A stretch of DNA of 64,000 nt from Plotosus lineatus. Lineage: Eukaryota; Chordata; Actinopteri; Siluriformes; Plotosidae. Below, in pieces: positions 45,910-57,393 of the stretch. The stretch lies in the NCBI GenBank assembly GCA_024760905.1, contig CM045729.1:54883580-54947579 (forward strand), read 5' to 3'. Position 1 is the stretch's first letter, and every line of letters begins with the position of its first letter. The translations under genes and the position numbers were made by a program. The notes below the pieces were generated by a model. That model saw nothing but the letters and a program-made list of their open reading frames with translations. It was not told the DNA's origin and made no database searches.

Positions 45910-45938
45910 CACACACACACACACACATATATACATAC

Positions 45939-46005
<67 letters not shown>

Positions 46006-47806
46006 AGCTGTTTAAAGAGCAGTGGTGATCTAGTGGCATAGGGCACTGGATCGCTGATCCAAAGGTTGGGGGTTCGAGACCCATTCTCCACAAGGTTGTC
46101 ACTACCCCCCTCCCCCAGCCAGTGCAGCTAACTGGGTTATCAAAGGCCGGTCATTTCTTTCACTGTCTATGGTGAGAGGCATGTAAAAGAACTATTGCTG
46201 ACTTTCGACAAGAGTAGCTGCAAAGCCGTCGTGTTTCTGTCCCTTGCTAAAAGGGTTGTGACAGGAAGGGCATCCGACGTAAAAACCTATGCCAAATCAA
46301 ATTATTCGCTGTGGCGACTCCCGAGAAAAGGGAAAAAGCCGAAAAGAGAAGAAGATTCATTCAAGTTGTTTGTCAAAGTTCAAAAGTACATAGTATAGAT
46401 CAGGGGTCGGCAATCTTTGCCATTCAAAGAGCTATTTGGACCCGTTTTCCACATTAAAGAAAACACTGGGAGCCACAAATCCTTTTTTGACATTTAAAAT
46501 CAAATAACACTGCATATAATGTTTTTTTTCCCTTTTTCCTTCATGTTCATATAAAACAACAATGTGTTGCATTGATTTAAACGATTGCAGAGACAATTAA
46601 ATTACAATTCGGCTTGCAACAAAAACATTTAGATTAAAAAAAAAAATCACCTGCCTCTCTGCGACCCTAATTAGGATTAAGTGGTTCAGAAAATGAAAAT
46701 GAATGAATGTGTTCGAGTCCTTCTTGTATTTTTATAAAGAAAAAGAATATCTATCCCACGAAGCAGCCAGATGTGTTAACGGGTTTGGGCGGGGTTATTT
46801 TGTGTGTGTTCTTGTGTTGTTGTGGACATGCAACACAAAATCACCCCGCCCACACCAAAGAAATATCCGCCCACACCCGTGACTCAATTTTCATCTCTGC
46901 AATTTTTCACCCTAAAAGAGCATCGGAAGGGAACCGACATCATTCAGGTGAAAACAAACCTAGATTGGACATTACTGTTTCAATTCTGAAGTGGCTCCAT
47001 CTTGGTGAGATCACATTACTGTTTAAGACTTAAAGCAAGGTGATCTCACCAAGATGGCTCCACTTCAAAATTGAAACAATAATGCCCAATCTAGGTTTAT
47101 TCCTTTTCTTTTGCTGATCAGTGATTGGTGGAAACAGGTGGAAGGTGTGGCTATTGTTTGGTTGAAGTGAAAACCTGCACCCACACCGGCCCTTTGCCTT
47201 GTGAGTAAATGTAAGTGTGCCATGTGAGTAAATAAGCACCTTGTGGTGCACCCGTCGGCCACCGGAAAGTACAACATTATTTTGAAAAGCCATGGAGCCG
47301 CACCAGAAAGGTGAAAGAGCCACGGGTTGCCGACCCCTGGTATAGATGTACATGTAAATTTGATCTATAACTTAGAAGTTATATCATTCAAAATATGTAC
47401 ATCATATTATATCATCTTTATGTGATATTCAACTGTCATGTAGTTGTGTGCCATAAGCCGTGCTAGGGCGCTGTGTCGCGAAGACGTAAACAGTGCAGCT
47501 TTGCTACAGCCATTCAAATCAAGCAAACGGAAGTTGTTGAAAGCATGAGAATGATGGCGGCTTAGACATCGTAACGAACGTGTACAGTTGTTTATAAATA
47601 AGCTTATTTTGAATCCGACATTTGTTGAAATTAAGAAATGTACAGAAATGCAAATCGAGCCTCGAAAACAAAACCTGCTCACCCAGGCCTACTAAAGTAC
47701 ACAAGAGCATAGCAACCATGTACTGTGTTCTCTGTCTAAAACGACAATAATATTCACTTATCTCAAGTTACCTGTTAATATGAAGATGAATAAAACTGTA
47801 CAATCC

Positions 47807-47837
<31 letters not shown>

Positions 47838-50800
47838 CTTTCAAATTTATTTTTTAAAAAACGTTTCAGAGTAGATGGCAGCAGGACAATTCTAGGCGGC
47901 AAAATTGCAGGTTGCCGGCAGCTAATGAGTGTGCTGTAGTGGCCATGAACATGATACTAAAAACAGGAGAAAGTCAGTGCAAGGGTCCTGTCGCAGCGGA
48001 TAGTACCAAGCATCCTTCCTGCAGAGCCTTCACGGACGATGTAACAGTTATGACGCACTCAGTACCAGGAACTAGATGGATTCTCACTGCTCTGGAGAAG
48101 ATGGCAGACTGGGCTCGGATGCAGATCAAACCAACCAAGTCAAGACGCCTCACCATCTTGAAAGGGAAGCTTTACAAGCACACCTTTGTTGTCCAGGGGG
48201 AGAATACTCCTGCCATCCAAGATGAAAGCATCAAGTGCTTGGGGAAACGGTTTGACCAGTCTCTCAGGGACATCAATAACAGAAGAGATGTCAGCACGGC
48301 ACTGAAAAAATGGCTCCAGACAATCAACGAAAGACACCTCCAAGGCTGATTCAAAGCTTGGTGTTTTCAGTATGGCATCGTCCCCAGATTGCAGTGACCT
48401 TTCCTCCTGTACGACATTGTGTTCAGCTCAGTTGAAGCCATGGAGAAGCAATGCAGCAGGTTTCTTCGTAAGTGGTTGGGCATGCCACCAAGCTTCAGTA
48501 CACTAAACCTTTACAGCAAATCGTCCAAGCTCAGCCTGCCACTATCGTCAGTAGTAGAGGAGTTTCAGTCAGCTAAAGTAAGAGCCATTTTCACCTTACG
48601 CCAGTCCAAAGATACACCAGCGCAAAAAGCAAGTGAAACAGTCAAGACAGGAAGAAAATGGAACCCTCTCTCAGCAAAAGAAGTAGCAGAAGAAGACTTG
48701 CGACACAAAGAACTTGTTGGAACAATTTGTAAAGGTAGACTGGGCTTAGGCAACTATGGAGAGACCAGGTGGAGTAAGGCAGATGACAAGACCAAGCGGG
48801 ACATGATCATCCAGCAAGTTAGACAGGAGGCAGAACACACCAGATTTGTCAAGGCAGTAGGACTGGGAAAACAAGGAAGCTGGACACAATGGGAGACTGC
48901 CCTACAAGGTCCACTGACTTGGAAAGACATATGGTCTACAGACCAGGGAAAACTCAGTTTCCTGCTTCGCGCTGTGACAGATCTCCTACCAACACCCTCC
49001 AACTTAATCTGGGGTAAAGAAGAAAACCCATCATGCTCCCTCTGTAAATCAACAGACTGCACTCTCAACTACATTCTCTCCGCGTGCCCAAAAGCACTCG
49101 GAGAAGGAAGGTACCGTTGGCGGCATGACACTGTACTTAAGGAGATAGCAACATGGGTAGACCAGCATAGGTTGGGAGTCAATCGCCAATCAATGCAAAA
49201 AACCTCAAAACGAATGCAGTTCCTCAAGGAAGGCGACAAGTCTAAAGTTGTCAAGTCTACTCAGATCAGCTCATTACTGTCACAAGCATCTGACTAAGAA
49301 ACTTAGATTTCCAGAAGAAGTAGCCAGCACCTCTCTGCGACCAGACATGATACTGCTGTCAAGAAGCTCTCACACCATCCTGATTATAGAGCTCACAGTT
49401 TCCTGGGAGGACAGACTAGAAGTAGCACATGAGCTTAAGGCTACCAAGTACCAAGACCTAGTAGACGAAGCTCACACGAGAGGCTGGAAAGCAACTCTGA
49501 TGCCTATAGAAGTGGGTTGTAGAGGCTTAGTTGCAATAACAACAAGAAGCTTCCTTAACCGGATAGGACTGCCACTCTCCACATCCAAAAAAGCAATCAA
49601 GGCAATAGGAGCGTCGGCAGATTCAAGCTCACGTTGGCTTTGGATGAAGAGGAATGAAGGCTGGATCCCAGCAGCCAATTAAGTCATCATAAGAGGTCAA
49701 GTCCAGTCTGCAGGTGAAGACTACTATTATAGTCTTTGCTGCCCCACTCAGGCGAGGCGTACAGGTTTAGGGGCGAAACGCCAGTGACCCTGAGATACCT
49801 GCTGAAGATGCAGACAGGAAGAAATAGACCACCATCACAGAGAAGCTCATCAATCTCTGTGTAGCAGCATCAATGATGATTACAGATCCTAAAAGTACCG
49901 TACGTACAGTGCTATAATAAAATTTAACAGTTAATGACAAAAAGTATTAAAAATAGAGAAAACAATTCCATACCACAAGAATGAAATACAGTAAGGGAGG
50001 GAGAGACAGGCTTATTGTGCTCGAGAAGCTGGGGCAGGTGAGTCTGGAGTAGTAGATGCAGCTGAGGTAGAGGGTACAGGATCTGTTGCAGGCCTCACTA
50101 CCTTCTTAAAATACTGCTCCAGGTTACACTGGGCAGAGAGCAACCTCTTCTCATCCAAGATTTCCTTGTAGCATTGCATCAAATCCATGATGCCTCTGGA
50201 AACCCTAGTGAACCGTTCCAAGTTGGGATCCTGAGTCTCAAAAGTTGGCAACGCTTGCTGCATCTCGCACGCCCGAAACTAGTTCGCGTTTGTTTACGTA
50301 ACCGCGAAAGACGTAATGACGCGTAATATTTTTTATATTTTTGTGAGGGCGCATTTGTAACCACGAAACGGTGTAAGTTGGGACCGGGGTAAACCGAGGA
50401 CTCCCTGTATTATGATTTTCATTTGGCAAGCGCCATTTTATTTTGTTGTTTTTGAAGTACATAATTTATTTTTGACATTTTTTTTTAAGTCAACATGCTG
50501 AACAAAATTATCCCCACTACAAAAATCCAGTTTTGATACCAGAATAAAAATGTCGAAAATTTTGGTACCAAAGTTTTGAATGACTGTCAGTGTAGTGACT
50601 TAAATGAAGTAAAACTGGACACTTCTATAATTAATGTGATTATGTTTAGATATACGAACACAAAGGCATGCTCATGCATAAACAAAAGAATACCACACCA
50701 TGCATTCATATGCTAGAAATAGTTTTAAATAGTCTTTCAAATGAATGAGTGAGAAAGTAACCCGAGTAAATAAAGAAATATACAGTTTTCAAATGATCTT

Positions 50801-53800
50801 GAACAACTACAATCAAACATTAAAAACAACATATCAGTTTTTTTTACATCGCTGTGGAGAAGCTTCCAAAATTGAGGACCTTAATAAGGGGAGAAAAAAA
50901 ATCATGGCACTGTAGCTGTTATTACACAGAAGCTACCAACAGGGAATAGGAAAGGCCAACATCCTCCATCAATCACAATACAACAAACTGACAAACGTGC
51001 CAATTTCCCTCTTCTGCATACATGACCCTAGAAAAATGTGATTGGCTAGTGTTGCTCTGATTGACTGAAGTAAGAATAAACCATCTTTCCCATTCAGAGA
51101 GCATTCCCAATTAGACTCCTGGTTACCATCACCATTATTCAAATTTACAAGCCAGACTATAGGGGGAACACTATTCAGTAATGACTCTCAGGAGCCTCAC
51201 TTGACAATTGTTTTACATTTATAGTTACCTGGAGATTGATGCGTCACGTTACACCCAGGTTCCTCATAAATTGTCATTGTTCGTGACGAGATCTCTTCGG
51301 TATCCTTCTGATTATTGACAGGACTGTCAGAAATAAAACTCCCAGTGGAGCCAAAGTCAAGGGCTTCCCATGGAGGCCTTTCTTCATCAAAGACTTCACT
51401 GTGTTTCTGCTTAAGCTGGTCTGCTGTTCTTGTGTTTGGCTTGAGGTCATGTCCTTCAGGAGGAACAAATGTCTTTTCTGCAGCAAAAGAAATCCCACTT
51501 TCTCGATTTGCAATTGAACTCTCTTTATTTCTGCTGAAAAACACGGCATTTTCATTTTTCTTTAATTGTGAATCACAATTGGACCACACAATACGAGTCT
51601 CTCTGCACTTGCTCTTTTGGCTTTGGACACCGTGAGACTTTGGACTGACAGCTTTCAAATTTCTGCCACGATCAACAACATTATTCAAGACATCATTACG
51701 GTTAAGTAGTCTTACATGTGTGCGGTTTGTGTCCGCAGTCTCAATTACAGGCTCCTCAGGAGCAGAAGAATTGAAGCCTTCTGTTAGTATCCGTGGTACA
51801 TTAGCGGGAGCGCTGTCGTTTAGATCATCACCTGGTAAAGAAATAACTTTGGGAAAAATGTGACCAGTTTGAATAGGGCTACATTTGAGTCTTCTCTTCC
51901 CTGACACATTATTTCTTGAATTCTTACTTTTGTTTATCTCTATGATCTTGGGCTTCTTAGATTTACTTTGCTCTACCGGGGAATTGTCTAAATGATCATC
52001 ACAGACAGTCCTGAAATGCTTGAAAAAACTTCTATTTTCAGTTATATGAGGAACCTCTTGCTCTAATTGCTGCCAGTCAGTCATTCTTGAGGTGCACTGT
52101 GCTTCGTGTGTACTCTCCATCACTGCATTTACACTTTCCTCAGATGCAACATGTGTGTGATTGTCCACTGTATGACTCGGTAGATCAGTGCAAGCGGACG
52201 ACTGACCTGTCTGGATCACACATGTTCCTCTGTTTCGCAGCATATTGCCTTCGTCTGTCTGTGAATGAGACCGGGCTGATTGCTTGCTTTGATATTTTTC
52301 AGAATGATCTGAGATTTCAGGGACATCAACATGAACATCAGTTAATCCGATGCTCTCCTTTTCATTTTGATCCATCGCAAAAGAAAACACTTTAGTCATC
52401 CTGCGTTGTGGTTTTGACTTGTGTGTGAATGTTTTCTTGCTGTTTATACTATTCTGTGATTTCAGAATTTCAGCTTCATTTTCTTTAGATACATCATGTG
52501 AAACTCCCATGTTCCGTTCCTGACTTTGTGCCTCTTGGTCATTAAAATAGTCATCTAAATTCCTATCATTGGTGGAAATAAAGGTGGACTCATGTGAAGA
52601 GATTACATAGGGTTTCCTCGTATAACCATTTCCTGCAGTGTTGCTTTGAGAATTCAGCTGTCTGTTCCTTTTTGTGTTACGAGAGGTGACATGAATCTTC
52701 CTGCGTGCCTTAACTGCTTCTTCCTCATCCAAAGGCTCCACCCACTGAGGCAAACCCTCCTCTTTGTTTCTGCTAGTCAAAGTGTGTGGACTTGTTTGGA
52801 GTTGCGTTTCACATGAGGTTCGCATGGACGTATCTGCAATCACATCCTTGAGACAGGGTGGCACCAATGCTGCTTTATTAAAATTCAACACAATTCTCTC
52901 TCGACTCCTTGGTGAACATGGTGCATTGTTTTTTTTAGTTTCTCCCTGATCATCTTTACACTTCTTGGTTTGAACTGTGACGATTTTAGCAGCACTATCA
53001 ACTACAGTGATCTCCATCGCTGAGTCATACAAAGTATTCTGGGGTGCTGTATGATCAACCTCTGGACTGGGAGGCTTATCCTTGCTTTTAGATGATGAGA
53101 TTTGAGGCTGAAGGTCAGTCACCATTGACACAGTTCCACCAGAGCCCTGGCTGTCCTTCTGTTGCCCATAGTTAGATTTACTGGTTCTGTTTTTCTGCTC
53201 AGGTAACAATGCACCCAAAATGTTCTCTGTCGGAGAAAAATATATAAACCAAAAACACAAACAAAATTTGCAAACTATGGCACATAGTAATGCATAAACA
53301 TTATAGTGTAACTGTCTAATAGCGCACATGTCTATTTTTAAATCTTCATACCTTTAAAGAGTTCAGTATTCGAGCTCTCAGCACCCTAATATGTACGAAA
53401 ATAAGAAAAACAATCCAAGAAATAAAAGCCTTGTTACAAACATTCATGGGGGAGATAAGCTAGTATATTGACACAAAGAATAACTAGTAACATATTACCT
53501 CTTCTTTGGAAATAAGGTCCACTGCTTTGGCCATACAGGTGATGGAGGTATTATAGAACTCGCGTAGAATTGCAAACTATGGAGTTAAAAGAAAAAGTGA
53601 CTATTATACTAAGGCTGTGCATTTGGAATTGTGGAGGAGGGCTCTTGGTTGCACCAGTGATTTAATAATATATATTAAAAGGTGGGGGAAATCAATTTGT
53701 AAATGTCAACTTTATCCCTATGCAAGGAACACAAAGACACAAAGATTGAGAACTAAATTTGCACACAAAGAAATCACATCTACTGGTTAAGTTCATTCTG

Positions 53801-55392
53801 AAGCCTTAATTTATTTCCATGTCCCAGGTGGCATGGTGGGGCAGTGGTTTGCAGATTCACCTCACAGCAAGAAGGTCCCAGGTTTGAATCCCAGGCTCAG
53901 GGTGTTTGCGTCGAGTTTGCATGATCTCCATGTACTTGCATGAGTTTCCTCCCACACTTAAAAAACATGCACAGTAGGCAAATTAATGGTTCGAAATTGC
54001 CCCTAGGTGTGAGTCTGATGGTTGTATGTGCATTTGTCCTGCAATGTTCAGGCAAGCTATTCATGGTGCACCTTGCCTTTGCCCAGAATCGAACGAGATG
54101 GGCACCAGCCTCCCCACAACCCTAAATAGGATTAAACACCTTTGAAAATGAATGAATAAATACATCCCATGGTGTGGAAGACTCTGTTTTAAACATACTG
54201 ATCAGCACTCACTCCTGCATCAGAACTCAGGGATAAGTTACACTTGAACTCTTTTACTAAAATTAATTCAAAGAGCCTTTAGCATCACTGCACCTGCCCT
54301 TGCGCTAAAAATTCAAGACACTCACCATTTGTTTATTTTTATGTCGCTGTATGGCAAGGTCAAAGTTCACATTCTGCAGCTCTTTCTGTAAACGCACCAT
54401 TTCCATCTCAAGCTGCCTGGATTTTTGTTTTTCAGCAACAAGAGCCAAGGCTAGAGCTTTGTTGTTGGATTTCAAAGAGACCTTGAAGAATGATGATGTG
54501 TCTGAAAGACAGTTGACAGTCAGGTTAGGTTACATGACATAAAGGCATCATGACATTAGTGCCACCTCCCAACTTCTCGGTCCCTTGTTTGATCCCAAGT
54601 TTGGATTGTACTCCTGGTATAGATTGCCACATTCTATGCTTCTTGCTACCACACAGGCTGATGGGTGAACTGAAGACACTTAATTGCACGGGTCCCTGAC
54701 TGGCATCCCATCTATATTGCGGTTATATTCGAGGCATTATTCTCCACAAATCCCCACAGATCCATCATAAAATCCTAGCCAAGATGAGGCCACTACTGAA
54801 CAACTTTTTCTCCTTTCGGCTGTTCCCTTCAGGGGTCGACACAGCGAATCATCTGCCTCCATCTCACCCTATCCTTTGCATCTTCTCTTACACCAACTAC
54901 CTTCATGTCTTCCTTCACCACATCCATGAATCGTCTCTTTGGTCTTCCTCTAGGCCTTCTGCCTGGTAGTTCCAACCTCAGCATCCTACTACCAATATAC
55001 TCACTATCCCTCCTCTGTACATGTCCAAACCATCTCAATCTAACCTCTCTGACTTTGTCTCCAAAATGTCCTACATGTGCTGTCCCTCTGGTGTACTCAT
55101 TCCTGATCCTGTCCATCCTCGTTACTCCCAAAGAGAACCTCAACATTTTCATCTCTGCTACCTCCAGCTCTGCCTCTTGTCTTCTCCCCAGGGCCACTGT
55201 TTCTAAACCTTACAACATCGCTGACGTCAACACCGTCTTATACACTGTTCCTTTCATTCTTGCTACTGAACATAAATATAAAAGAATAACAGAGCATAGT
55301 TTAAATGTGAGATAAGACATGAAAAACCTACTATGGATTTTTGTCTTTATCTTGGCAGCAGTCTGCTTTAATGTGCTTGCTTTCTTCTCCAT
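43915..55392 (-). CDS. sgo2: Shugoshin (shugoshin 2-like), complete, seven coding exons
   Basis: Shugoshins protect centromeric cohesin from release by recruiting PP2A-B56 and sense tension at kinetochores. The coding exons are 55392-55332, 54501-54326, 53576-53499, 53385-53352, 53226-51229, 44269-44155 and 44035-43915. All junctions are GT-AG and all phases match, giving 860 residues. The N terminus carries AAKIKTKI and [17 protein letters not shown] followed by the coiled coil [19 protein letters not shown] (shugoshin N-terminal domain). A low-complexity, Ser/Lys-rich 1998-bp exon follows. The C terminus holds the basic SGO motif [17 protein letters not shown], split by an intron before [11 protein letters not shown], then [10 protein letters not shown]. 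The KIKTKI start favours shugoshin 2 over shugoshin 1. In humans SGO2 and the CRYG cluster share chromosome band 2q33, which agrees with the crystallin neighbours. Intron 5 (7 kb) is full of transposons. Confidence 0.93.
44786..45073 (+). mobile_element. Tigger-like element, 3' part lost
   Basis: The 5' end CAGTAGGCCCTTGACTATTC, the following GCGGACTGCC block and ACCAGTTAAGCGC match the element at 36075. It stops where a SINE-like segment begins at 45074. It lies in shugoshin intron 5. Confidence 0.75.
45074..45200 (+). mobile_element. SINE fragment with UnaL2-like tail
   Basis: A head-like GGCAGTGGTGGCTTCGTGGA is followed by GTTGGGCCCTTGAGCA and the terminal AAATGCTGTAAATGTAAAT. That terminus is characteristic of fish SINEs mobilised by UnaL2-type LINEs. 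It is internally shortened. Confidence 0.55.
45746..46005. repeat. Compound (CA)n/(TA)n microsatellite
   Basis: About 260 bp of mixed CA and TA tracts. Open frames on both strands through it are artefacts. Confidence 0.95.
46014..46361 (+). mobile_element. SINE family A, full length, RTE-like tail
   Basis: The head (AGAGCAGTGGTGATCTAGTG), body, a shortened junction GCCGTCGTGTTTC and the RTE-like tail (GGAAGGGCATCCGACGTAAA, TTCGCTGTGGCGACTCCCGA) are present. Candidate target duplications CAAG(C/T)TGTTT lie at 46004-46013 and 46362-46371. Confidence 0.88.
46401..47339. mobile_element. Non-autonomous hAT element with central hairpin
   Basis: The termini CAGGGGTCGGCAA and TTGCCGACCCCTG are perfect inverted repeats. 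Perfect 8-bp duplications GTATAGAT lie at 46393-46400 and 47340-47347. It contains an L2-like SINE tail scrap (46648-46707) and a 58-bp inverted repeat (46957-47014 with 47040-47097, five mismatches) around a 25-bp loop. No transposase frame. Confidence 0.9.
47808..47834. repeat. Poly-A tract
   Basis: 27 consecutive A residues, a few tens of bases upstream of the LINE fragment at 47870. Confidence 0.9.
47870..49870 (+). mobile_element. LINE with restriction-like endonuclease (R2/NeSL/HERO group), 5'-truncated
   Basis: Three broken frames (47912-48349, 48419-49297, 49248-49682) give, in order, several diagnostic parts. The end of a reverse transcriptase ([28 protein letters not shown]) comes first. 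A thumb region with [20 protein letters not shown] follows. Then a zinc-knuckle-like [19 protein letters not shown] precedes GRYRWRHD. The last is a PD-(D/E)XK-type endonuclease ([27 protein letters not shown]). The knuckle His is Tyr here. A C-terminal endonuclease of this kind, and not an N-terminal apurinic type, marks the R2/NeSL/HERO group. It lies within a Tigger-like element in shugoshin intron 5. Confidence 0.82.
50012..50263 (-). pseudogene. Tigger transposase C-terminal remnant
   Basis: The 83-codon frame reads [29 protein letters not shown] and LEQYFKK, the same layout as the C terminus of TIGD1-like (pogo) transposases. It lies 145 bp inside the right terminal repeat of the 45202-50407 element. 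The DNA-binding and DDE parts are missing. Confidence 0.65.
50410..51228 (-). other. Proximal part of shugoshin intron 5
   Basis: Non-coding intronic sequence directly downstream of the long exon's donor (51228-51227, GTAACT). No repeat family was recognised. Confidence 0.5.
53830..54155 (+). mobile_element. SINE family B, L2-type tail
   Basis: Head GGCATGGTGGGGCAGTGG, B-box CCAGGTTTGAATCCC, body CGTCGAGTTTGCATGATCTC and L2-like tail CACCAGCCTCCCCACAACCC. It lies in shugoshin intron 2, antisense to the gene. Confidence 0.8.
54540..54760. other. Possible degraded SINE in shugoshin intron 1
   Basis: GCTGATGGGTGAACTGAAGA and TGACTGGCATCCCATCTA recall the body of the SINE at 11340-11612, but the match is weak. 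Confidence 0.3.
54803..55262 (-). mobile_element. RTE-type LINE, 5'-truncated
   Basis: The copy covers the C-terminal coding end ([30 protein letters not shown]). Target duplications CTACTGAACA lie at 54793-54802 and 55263-55272. It is in shugoshin intron 1, in the gene's sense orientation. Confidence 0.88.
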
Positions 55393-56259
55393 CGTCACCG
55401 CAGAAGGTATTAAAGTTCAGAGGCTGTGTGGTGGAAACGACCGTTAGATACACCAGATCAGTGCTAGCTAACGTTAGCAACAGTCTCTGCACTTGACTTG
55501 GTATTACTTAATACGATTAGTATTTTTATTTAACACGTATAAGATAAAACACTGACTTTAATAACACACGCCAGTTACTTCCACTTAAATGTTTTTACAA
55601 CACAACAAGCTTAAGAAGCTAACGAACAGCAGTATTTAACAAGCTCGTAAAGTAGATATTTAACTGAAATAGAGCGCATAAACTATAAAAACTGTTTATG
55701 TATAAGTTCCACACTTACGATAAACTATAAAAGAAGCAAGTATCCATGTTCAGCTAAACAGTAATATCAATTCAAACCCAAACAGTACCGCGTAACCTCC
55801 AAACTCTTCTTCGTTTCTTCCTCGCGCTGATCTACATTAACACGAACACATAAATGCCTACTACGTCCCCTTGCGGCACAATATGAAATAGTGCATATGC
55901 TCTGTTTTTTTTTTTTTTATTAAATAGTAAAGTCCAACTTAAAAATCCATCAAATCCAAGGAATATTTTCTAAATGTGAACTGAAAAACAGATATATTTA
56001 AAACAATCAACAAAGAGCCGAGATTTCAAAGTCTTAATGTCATAGGACTTTTATTTTGAAGGATCCAATAAGTTGGAACCGGAAGCGTTCTTTCTTTTTC
56101 TTTTTTTTCTTTTGGTAGCATTTGCTTTACTACTATTCATGTGATTACTTGTTAGCCATTAAGTAGTCTGACACTCTGTACTAAATATATCTTGGTTACA
56201 TATCGAGTAAACCTTGTATTTCTCTGTCACTAAAAGAAGTATCTGAGACTTCAGCTGAA
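55393..56259. promoter_or_regulatory. Presumed bidirectional promoter region, shugoshin / UCHL3
   Basis: The two start codons are 867 bp apart and point away from each other, so this interval must hold both promoters and 5' UTRs. I see no TATA box at a convincing distance and no clear CpG island. Poly-T tracts occur at 55903-55918 and near 56098. Confidence 0.5.
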
Positions 56260-56889
56260 ATGGATGGACAACGCTGGTTACCCCTGGAGGCGAATCCAGA
56301 AGTATGGAAGCTTTTTATTTCATTCAATGTGGTAGCCAGATCGCCATTAAATTAATAAATTAATTACTATTTTACGGTGACTCAGTAATTTAGATATTAA
56401 GACTCTCCCTGAATCTATACTTTGTTATTGGGCTTAAACTTGAGACACCAGTTGCATTATTTGGTCTGTTTTCTGTCTCTTTCAGGTAATGAATCAAGTG
56501 AGTAGACGAATTGGGTTTGTTCTGATCTTCTGTTACCCAACAGCCAGGTGTAGTAAACATCTTCAGTGAGGAAAGTTAAGATTGCAGTGGCATTTATTTC
56601 CTATTATCTATACATCATTCAGAGCGATGTGATAGTGTCATGTCTCAGTGTTGTTCAGGATTTTTAACATCAATGAGAGATACATGTCCTGACTTGTCAC
56701 TTCTTCATATCTCTTGAATACCCCTCCCCCTCCCTTCTTCTATCTTATTATGTCTTGTAGTTTTTACGACAATTGGGCTTTGTACCTAGCTGGCAGTTTG
56801 GAGATGTGTATGGTTTGGACCCAGAACTTCTTACATTGGTACCAAAACCTGTGTGTGCTGTCCTGCTCCTCTTCCCTGTCACAGAAAAG
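56260..56889 (+). CDS. uchl3: UCHL3, first three coding exons (partial)
   Basis: UCHL3 is a cysteine protease that removes small adducts from the C terminus of ubiquitin and NEDD8. The exons are 56260-56301 ([14 protein letters not shown]), a 12-nt microexon at 56486-56497 (VMNQ), and 56761-56889. The last has [20 protein letters not shown] followed by [20 protein letters not shown] and TEK. All junctions are GT-AG in phase 0 and the frame is intact. The order agrees with the N terminus of vertebrate UCHL3. The exons with the catalytic Cys, His and Asp were not found before 64000; the gene presumably continues past the window through an intron enlarged by transposons. Confidence 0.9.
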
Positions 56890-57249
56890 GTACACGTCTG
56901 TTATCTGTAAAATTAATATTGATGATGAGGAAAATAATATAAATAATAATAATAATAATGATGATGATATAAATATTCAGGCACTGAATAAAAACCAAAA
57001 ATGTTTGCATTTATTTTCAGTAAAGAAGCAGCCATTTTTTAACACTGTCTTTTCAGTGGTATTTGAAAACTTATTTCTCCTTAAGAAAGAAAAAAACATT
57101 GGCTAAACAATGAAATTTGTGAAGTGCAAGTGCATTCAGTGCTGGTGGAGTAAGGGCCTGTTGGGTTGCCTGTATGTGCATGGATTCGACAGCAAAATCG
57201 AGCTCCTGGCTTCACAACATTTGCATATGTATGGAGTTCTTCAACTTTT

Positions 57250-57393
57250 GTTAAGAGTCACTGTTAGCATGTTTCTGCCCTACTATAGCCTGGTGAGCTG
57301 TCCAGGGTGTACTCTGCCCTTTTCTAGAGTCTGCTGAGATGGGTGCCAGTCTCCCTGTGACCCTAGTTAAGATTAAGCAGTTCAGAAAATTAA
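57250..57393 (+). mobile_element. SINE family A, L2-like tail fragment
   Basis: An old 5'-truncated copy: AGCATGTTTCTGCCCTACTA, GCTGTCCAGGGTGTACTCTG, CCCTAGTTAAGATTAAGCAG. It lies in UCHL3 intron 3. Confidence 0.7.

Larger units (their letters stand above)
45202..50407. mobile_element. Tigger-like element hosting nested insertions
   Basis: The ends CAGGGTGTCCTCGGTTTAAG and CGGGGTAAACCGAGGACTCCCTG are inverted repeats with TA duplications at 45200-45201 and 50408-50409. The interior now holds, from left to right, a 260-bp compound microsatellite, a family A SINE, a hAT element and a restriction-endonuclease-type LINE. The element's own transposase survives only as the C-terminal piece at 50012-50263. 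Confidence 0.7.

Noticed and set aside
45688..46102. Open frames of 87-133 codons on both strands
   Set aside because: Translations of CA/TA dinucleotide arrays (Tyr-Ile, His-Thr, Cys-Val runs); the same applies at 7583-8115, 9740-10481 and 3150-3501.
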